From Alphaproteobacteria bacterium (lineage in GTDB: Bacteria > Pseudomonadota > Alphaproteobacteria > Micavibrionales > Micavibrionaceae), in the NCBI GenBank assembly GCA_023140905.1, contig JAGLKS010000143.1, positions 1-11,350 on the forward strand: a DNA stretch of 11,350 nucleotides, read 5' to 3'. Below the pieces are notes generated by a model. That model did not search any database. It had not been told where the DNA came from and was given only the letters and a program-made list of their open reading frames with translations. The translations under genes and the position numbers were made by a program. Within the stretch, counting starts at the first letter, position 1; every line of letters starts with the position of its first letter. Shown piece by piece: positions 8,388-11,350 of this stretch.

Positions 8388-8406
8388 CTAAGAATAGGAG
8401 ATAACA

Positions 8407-8961
8407 ATGACTTACAACGTACTTGAATTTATGAAACAGTTTCCCGATGATGATACTTGTCTGGAACATCTTTTCGTTACACGCTTTGGTAATGTTGGCG
8501 AGGTAGCCTGCCCTAAATGCGGTGAAATCGGCAAGTTTAAGAGGCTTAGAAAGCTTCCTGCTTATACCTGTAATTGTGGGCATCACATTCATCCTATGAA
8601 AGACACGCCTTTTGAGCGTTCTACTACGCCCCTGCAAAAATGGTTCTATGCTATATACCTGTTTACTACATCCAGACATGGCGTTTCTGCTAAGGAATTG
8701 CAAAGGCAGCTTGGTGTTACTTATAAAACGGCTTGGCGTATCGGTCATGAAATCAGAAAATATATGTCCATGATTGACGGTGATAACGGGCTTTCCGGCA
8801 CTGTTGAAGTTGATGAAACCTACATTGGCGGTAAACGCAAGGGCACTCATATACATGTCTCCGGTAAGCATATGGCTAAATACCTTGGTGAGTTTGAATA
8901 CAGATACAACATGCGCAAAACTCCTGAACTCATGTTTTTCCGCCTTTTGGCTTCTTTTTAG
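8407..8961 (+). pseudogene. IS1595-family (ISXO2-like) transposase with in-frame internal deletion
   Basis: The reading frame encodes 184 residues where this family normally has about 300. The N-terminal part is typical: a zinc ribbon with Cys35-x2-Cys38 and Cys55-x-Cys57, an HxxH-like CGHHIHPMKDTPFE, a helix-turn-helix-like region (SAKELQRQLGVTYKTAWRIGHEIRKYM, about 94-120), and the start of the DDE domain, VEVDETYIGGKRKG (133-146), with the first catalytic Asp136. At residue 146 the sequence jumps to THIHVSGKHMAKYLGEFEYRYNMRK, which in intact relatives lies after the last catalytic residue. The second Asp and the final acidic residue are therefore missing. The join (about 8842-8846) is in frame and no stop codons have accumulated. 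A good ribosome site, AGGAG, lies 6 nt before the ATG. The product may still bind the element ends but cannot catalyse transposition. Confidence 0.9.
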
Positions 8962-9085
8962 CCATAGCAAGAAATAGTTTATCAAAAAGCATCTTGTTAC
9001 CCTCTGATGGATGCTCTTTGGCAAAGCGTTCCAGCTTCTTGTCTTTTCGTGCCTCTTCAAGGCTTAGGTGCTTACCTTGTGACAT
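8930..9085 (-). CDS. 51-residue basic passenger protein, unknown function
   Basis: The protein begins MSQGKHLSLEEARKDKKLER and ends in a Lys-rich tail, KKKPKGGKT. It is small, highly charged, probably helical, with no TM segment or cysteine. Its ATG (9083-9085) overlaps the stop codon of the 240-residue upstream gene by one base (TAATG), and a GGAG ribosome site lies 9 nt upstream, so the two are translationally coupled. Its last 32 bp overlap the 3' end of the transposase gene on the opposite strand. Small LSLEEARK-type proteins of this kind occur, to my recollection, beside IS1595-family transposases. I cannot verify that here, and no function is known to me. The clear ribosome site, the coupling and the coding-like composition support it as a real gene. 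Confidence 0.72.
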   Translation of the reverse strand: MSQGKHLSLEEARKDKKLERFAKEHPSEGNKMLFDKLFLAMAKKKPKGGKT

Positions 9086-9807
9086 TATTCATCTCCTAAC
9101 ATTTTACGATAAAATCTTGAAAATGTTTCTGGCTGTATGCTCCAATGGTTTTCTTTAGAAATTTGTAAATTTGGCGGTAATGGAATATCAAACCTGTCCC
9201 TACCGCCAGCTAATGCTTCTATTTTTAGAGCGCCCAAACCAAGAACTATATGGTTTTTTACTTCATTAATTTGAACAACATCATCTTTTGGTATCCATTG
9301 CTTTACTGTGAACAAAAGCAATTCTCCGTTAGCCCTTACACCATTACTTTCCACTTCTATAGGCGGGGAATATTTTTGATTTTTAAATCTAAAAGTACCA
9401 GAAGCGGATTCTATTTGTACGCTACCATTATAACCATTGTAGGCTGTAAAATGCATTTCCCATGCTGGAGAATTGCCCTGTAAGCTTACTCTTTCAATAC
9501 AAGCAGAAAGAATAATAAAGGTGTCTTGCGGCTTATTGTCTGGTAGAATGACAGAGGTTTTTTTGGATAATTTAGGATTTTTCTTCCTCTCCAACAGATA
9601 TTCTACTTGTCTCCATAGCCATAATGCACCACCAAATGTAAGCAGAAATGCCACAAAACTATAAACAGAAAGCCCTTCCTCAAGCAAAGCCCATATACCC
9701 GCAATAATTGCGGTAATACCGCTCACAATAACCTCCTTATGGACAATGGCGTTAATAAAGCCACTAAACCAACCGCCGAAACCTTTGAGTTTTTTAAATT
9801 TTTCCAT
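9085..9807 (-). CDS. Two-TM membrane protein of unknown function, insertion-element passenger
   Basis: The 240-residue product has a basic N-terminus (MEKFKKLKGFGGW) and two closely spaced membrane segments at about 24-42 and 49-66, joined by a short acidic turn (LLEEGLS). A basic stop-transfer stretch, LLERKKNPKLSKK, follows at about 71-83. The remaining 150 residues (DTFIILSACIERV onward) alternate hydrophobic and polar residues, suggesting a beta-rich domain on the cytoplasmic side, and the protein ends with a short helix, PETFSRFYRKMLGDE. I recognise no catalytic motif. The frame opens 9 bp earlier at a TTG (9816), but no Shine-Dalgarno precedes either start. The ATG at 9807 was chosen because a promoter in the right inverted repeat would begin transcription almost exactly there, giving a leaderless message. 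It lies wholly inside the element and is co-transcribed with the 51-residue gene. Confidence 0.8.
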   Translation of the reverse strand: MEKFKKLKGFGGWFSGFINAIVHKEVIVSGITAIIAGIWALLEEGLSVYSFVAFLLTFGGALWLWRQVEYLLERKKNPKLSKKTSVILPDNKPQDTFIILSACIERVSLQGNSPAWEMHFTAYNGYNGSVQIESASGTFRFKNQKYSPPIEVESNGVRANGELLLFTVKQWIPKDDVVQINEVKNHIVLGLGALKIEALAGGRDRFDIPLPPNLQISKENHWSIQPETFSRFYRKMLGDE

Positions 9808-9814
9808 ACCGAAC

Positions 9815-9844
9815 AATATGCTTCGATTCTACCCAAAGAGTCAA
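9815..9844 (-). promoter_or_regulatory. Predicted promoter of the passenger operon
   Basis: On the minus strand TTGACT (9844-9839, 5 of 6 to the -35 consensus) is followed after 18 bp by CATATT (9820-9815, 4 of 6 to the -10). The -35 lies at the inner edge of the right inverted repeat. Transcription would begin around 9808, next to the ATG at 9807. The -10 overlaps the alternative TTG start, which argues against that start if this promoter is used. Confidence 0.42.
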
Positions 9845-9869
9845 CACATATCTTGAGGGGATAATCGCG
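9844..9869 (-). repeat. Right terminal inverted repeat of the IS1595-like element
   Basis: Read inward on the minus strand it begins CGCGATTATCCCC, a 12-of-13 match to the left end, then TCAAGATATGTGTTGA. It is immediately followed by the second copy of the ATTATTTT target duplication. Confidence 0.88.
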
Positions 9870-9877
9870 ATTATTTT
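9870..9877. repeat. Right target-site duplication (ATTATTTT)
   Basis: An exact copy of 8338-8345. In the uninterrupted sequence the single octamer would be flanked by AGCAA and TTGCT, that is, it would form the loop of a hairpin. Confidence 0.93.
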
Positions 9878-9907
9878 TTGCTGCACTGCGCATAGTCAAT
9901 TCATTTT

Positions 9908-9937
9908 TTGTCAAGTAGGATGCGTTCTTCATATAAA
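9908..9937 (+). promoter_or_regulatory. Candidate ald promoter
   Basis: TTGTCA (9908-9913, 5 of 6 to the -35) is separated by 18 bp from TATAAA (9932-9937, 5 of 6 to the -10). The predicted start near 9944 leaves a leader of about 8 nt and would cut into the AGGGA ribosome site (9941-9945), so the exact start or the whole call is uncertain. It lies downstream of the insertion element and would have survived the insertion. Confidence 0.4.
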
Positions 9938-9951
9938 AAAAGGGAAATATC

Positions 9952-11073
9952 ATGATTGTTGGTTGTCCAAAAGAAATAAAAACACAGGAACATCGTGCCG
10001 GATTGGTTCCGACCTCGGTTAGAGAGTTAGCTACGCATGGGCATAAGGTTATTGTTCAAAGTCGCACCGGTGAGGGGCTTAATTTTTCAGATCAGGATTA
10101 TATTGATGCCGGGGCTGAAATCCGGGAAACGGCTAAAGAAATTTTTGATGAAGCCGAGCTTATTATTAAAGTTAAAGAACCACAGCCACAAGAATGTAAA
10201 ATGTTGCGTGAGGGGCAAATTCTTTTCACTTATCTTCATTTAGCTGCCGATCCCGTACAAACAAAAGCTCTAATGGATTCAGGCTGTGTGGCTATTGCCT
10301 ATGAAACAGTGATCGGACCTAATGGACATGGATTGCCTTTATTGGCGCCTATGAGCGAGATTGCCGGAAGGTTGTCTGTGCAAGTTGGTGCTTATTATTT
10401 GCAGAAACATATGGGAGGAAATGGTCGCCTTATTAGCGGAGTTCCCGGTGTGAAACCTGCAAAAGTTCTTGTTCTTGGTGGTGGTGTTTCAGGTTTTAAT
10501 GCTGCTCAAATGGCGGTAGGGCTTGGAGCTAATGTTATGATTTTAGAGCGTAACCATGACCGTATGCGTTTTCTGGATGATCATTTTAAGGGACGAGCTA
10601 CTGTTCTTTATTCAAATATGGGAACTGTAGAGGATGAAATAGAAACTTCTGATCTTGTTATCGGGGCTGTTCTTATTCCGGGAGCTTCTGCGCCTCGTCT
10701 TGTTTCACAAGCTATGTTCCCTAGTATGATTCCGGGAACTGTAATGGTGGATATTTCCATTGATCAGGGCGGTTGTTTTGAAACGAGCAAGGCCACAACA
10801 CATAATGATCCAGTTTATATGGTGGATGATATTGTGCATTATTGTGTAGCAAATATGCCCGGAGCTGTTCCTCTTACTTCTACTTTGGCTCTTAATCATG
10901 CTGTTTTGCCATATCTTCTTAATTTGGCAGATAAGGGATGGAAAAATGCGTTGACAGATGTTCCAGGCTTTATGCATGGGTTAAATATTTGTCATGGAAA
11001 AATCACCCATGAAAATGTGGCGGGATCGCTTGATCTGAGTTATGATCCGGCACAAGACTCTATCGCTGCCTAA
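9952..11073 (+). CDS. ald: Alanine dehydrogenase
   Basis: This 373-residue cytoplasmic enzyme catalyses the reversible NAD-dependent oxidative deamination of L-alanine to pyruvate and ammonia. Conserved residues fall where the family has them: Arg15 (EHRAGL), Lys75 (KVKEPQPQE), His96 (YLHLAAD) and Asp271 (DISIDQGGCFE). The nucleotide-binding Rossmann motif is VLVLGGGVSGFNAAQMA (172-188), with a Ser where GGGVVG is more common. Length is normal (about 370). The ATG is preceded by an AGGGA ribosome site at a spacing of 6 nt. It is a single-gene unit closed by a strong intrinsic terminator at 11138-11174. An Lrp/AldR-type regulator gene often lies divergent to ald in other bacteria. Here the divergent neighbour, across the insertion element, is maeB, and no regulator gene is in the window. 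The terminus is complete. Confidence 0.97.
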   Translation: MIVGCPKEIKTQEHRAGLVPTSVRELATHGHKVIVQSRTGEGLNFSDQDYIDAGAEIRETAKEIFDEAELIIKVKEPQPQECKMLREGQILFTYLHLAADPVQTKALMDSGCVAIAYETVIGPNGHGLPLLAPMSEIAGRLSVQVGAYYLQKHMGGNGRLISGVPGVKPAKVLVLGGGVSGFNAAQMAVGLGANVMILERNHDRMRFLDDHFKGRATVLYSNMGTVEDEIETSDLVIGAVLIPGASAPRLVSQAMFPSMIPGTVMVDISIDQGGCFETSKATTHNDPVYMVDDIVHYCVANMPGAVPLTSTLALNHAVLPYLLNLADKGWKNALTDVPGFMHGLNICHGKITHENVAGSLDLSYDPAQDSIAA

Positions 11074-11137
11074 AAAAACAAATTAACAGAGTGTATCTTT
11101 CCTAGTAATTTTCTAGTAATTAAAGTCACTTGATTTT

Positions 11138-11174
11138 GAGCGTCCGTTGTTTAATGTTGCCGGACGCTCTTTTT
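11138..11174 (+). terminator. Rho-independent terminator after ald
   Basis: GAGCGTCCG (11138-11146) and CGGACGCTC (11161-11169) form a perfect 9-bp GC-rich stem around a 14-nt loop, followed directly by five T residues (11170-11174). It lies 64 bp after the ald stop and separates ald from the tRNA gene. The reverse orientation has a TTTT just before the left arm, which reads as AAAA on the other strand, so it is one-directional. Confidence 0.9.
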
Positions 11175-11215
11175 GTGATTATATTCGCCTGACTTTACTA
11201 GAAGCACAATAATAC

Positions 11216-11291
11216 GCGCCCGTAGCTCAGGGGATAGAGCACTGGTTTCCGGAACCAGGGGCCGCAGGTTCAAATCCTGCCGGGCGCACCA
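11216..11291 (+). tRNA. tRNA-Arg (anticodon CCG)
   Basis: A 76-nt cloverleaf including the encoded CCA. The acceptor stem is GCGCCCG (11216-11222) with CGGGCGC (11281-11287), all seven pairs perfect. The D arm is GCTC/GAGC. The anticodon stem CTGGT/ACCAG encloses the loop TTCCGGA, giving anticodon CCG, which reads the arginine codon CGG. The T arm is GCAGG-TTCAAAT-CCTGC, and the discriminator base is A, followed by CCA at 11289-11291. It starts about 40 bp after the ald terminator, so it must have its own promoter, which I could not identify with confidence. Confidence 0.97.
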
Positions 11292-11300
11292 TCTTTGACT

Positions 11301-11319
11301 GAGGGGTAGATAACCCCTC
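11301..11319. other. Perfect 7-bp hairpin just downstream of the tRNA
   Basis: GAGGGGT (11301-11307) pairs with ACCCCTC (11313-11319) around the 5-nt loop AGATA. It begins 9 bp after the tRNA CCA end. The following bases are CAAAAAC rather than a T-run, so it is a poor intrinsic terminator on the plus strand. It may act as a 3' processing or termination structure for the tRNA transcript, or be part of an attachment-site region. The window ends 31 bp later. Confidence 0.45.
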
Positions 11320-11350
11320 CAAAAACGAGAATGGCATTGACTTTGCGGGA

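Larger units (their letters stand above)
8346..9869 (+). mobile_element. IS1595-like insertion element, internally deleted, with two passenger genes
   Basis: The element is 1524 bp long and is bounded by terminal inverted repeats and a perfect 8-bp target duplication. Inside are a transposase of the IS1595/ISXO2 type on the plus strand (8407-8961) and two genes on the minus strand (9085-9807 and 8930-9085). The transposase has lost most of its catalytic domain, so the copy cannot move on its own but could be moved in trans by an intact relative, since both ends look intact. Passenger genes are known in the IS1595 family. It sits between divergent maeB and ald and ends 74 bp before the ald start codon, so it has displaced or split the shared upstream region. 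Near-matching termini and an exact duplication suggest a fairly recent insertion. Confidence 0.92.

Noticed and set aside
8311..9060. A 249-codon open frame on the minus strand across the transposase and left end
   Set aside because: It is antisense to the transposase, crosses the IS boundary, has no ribosome site, and its product has no coherent composition. The transposase and the 51-residue gene explain the region better.
9814..9816. TTG at 9816 as the start of the two-TM passenger protein
   Set aside because: It has no Shine-Dalgarno and overlaps the predicted -10. The ATG at 9807 is preferred, though the TTG cannot be excluded.
11102..11121. Two copies of CTAGTAATT after ald
   Set aside because: They are short and AT-rich, spaced 11 bp apart, and easily due to chance next to the terminator.

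Overview
The window looks like ordinary chromosome from an AT-leaning proteobacterium, most likely an alphaproteobacterium. The reasons are an ispH-to-rnhA neighbourhood, a malic enzyme fused to a phosphotransacetylase-like domain, a class A penicillin-binding protein without an obvious extra insertion domain, and a CCA-encoding tRNA-Arg. The lineage call is inference from gene content; no rRNA or other marker is present.

Region 1 (1-1675, plus strand) holds the 3' end of ispH (isoprenoid synthesis), an unnamed P-loop kinase-like protein, and rnhA (RNase HI). They are closely spaced and probably co-transcribed. Region 2 (1681-8132, minus strand) is a co-directional run read from right to left: maeB (malic enzyme), mgtE (Mg2+ transporter), a GNAT acetyltransferase and a class A penicillin-binding protein. 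The gaps are 33, 30 and 65 bp. The run converges on rnhA with only 5 bp between the stop codons. An imperfect 21-bp tandem repeat lies between the acetyltransferase and the penicillin-binding protein.

Region 3 (8133-9951) is the intergenic space between divergent maeB and ald, now opened by a complete IS1595-like element (8346-9869). The element has matching terminal inverted repeats and a perfect 8-bp target duplication, ATTATTTT. It is non-autonomous: its transposase has an in-frame internal deletion that removes most of the catalytic core. It also carries two passenger genes on the opposite strand: a two-TM membrane protein of unknown function and a translationally coupled 51-residue basic protein whose 3' end overlaps the transposase 3' end. 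Each terminal repeat appears to contribute the -35 of an inward promoter. The insertion point is the loop of a short hairpin. Removing the element leaves about 287 bp between maeB and ald.

Region 4 (9952-11350, plus strand) has ald (alanine dehydrogenase), a strong intrinsic terminator, a tRNA-Arg(CCG) gene, and a short hairpin just after it. MaeB and Ald both make pyruvate, from malate and alanine, so their divergent arrangement makes metabolic sense. The least explained part of the window is the passenger cassette inside the insertion element.
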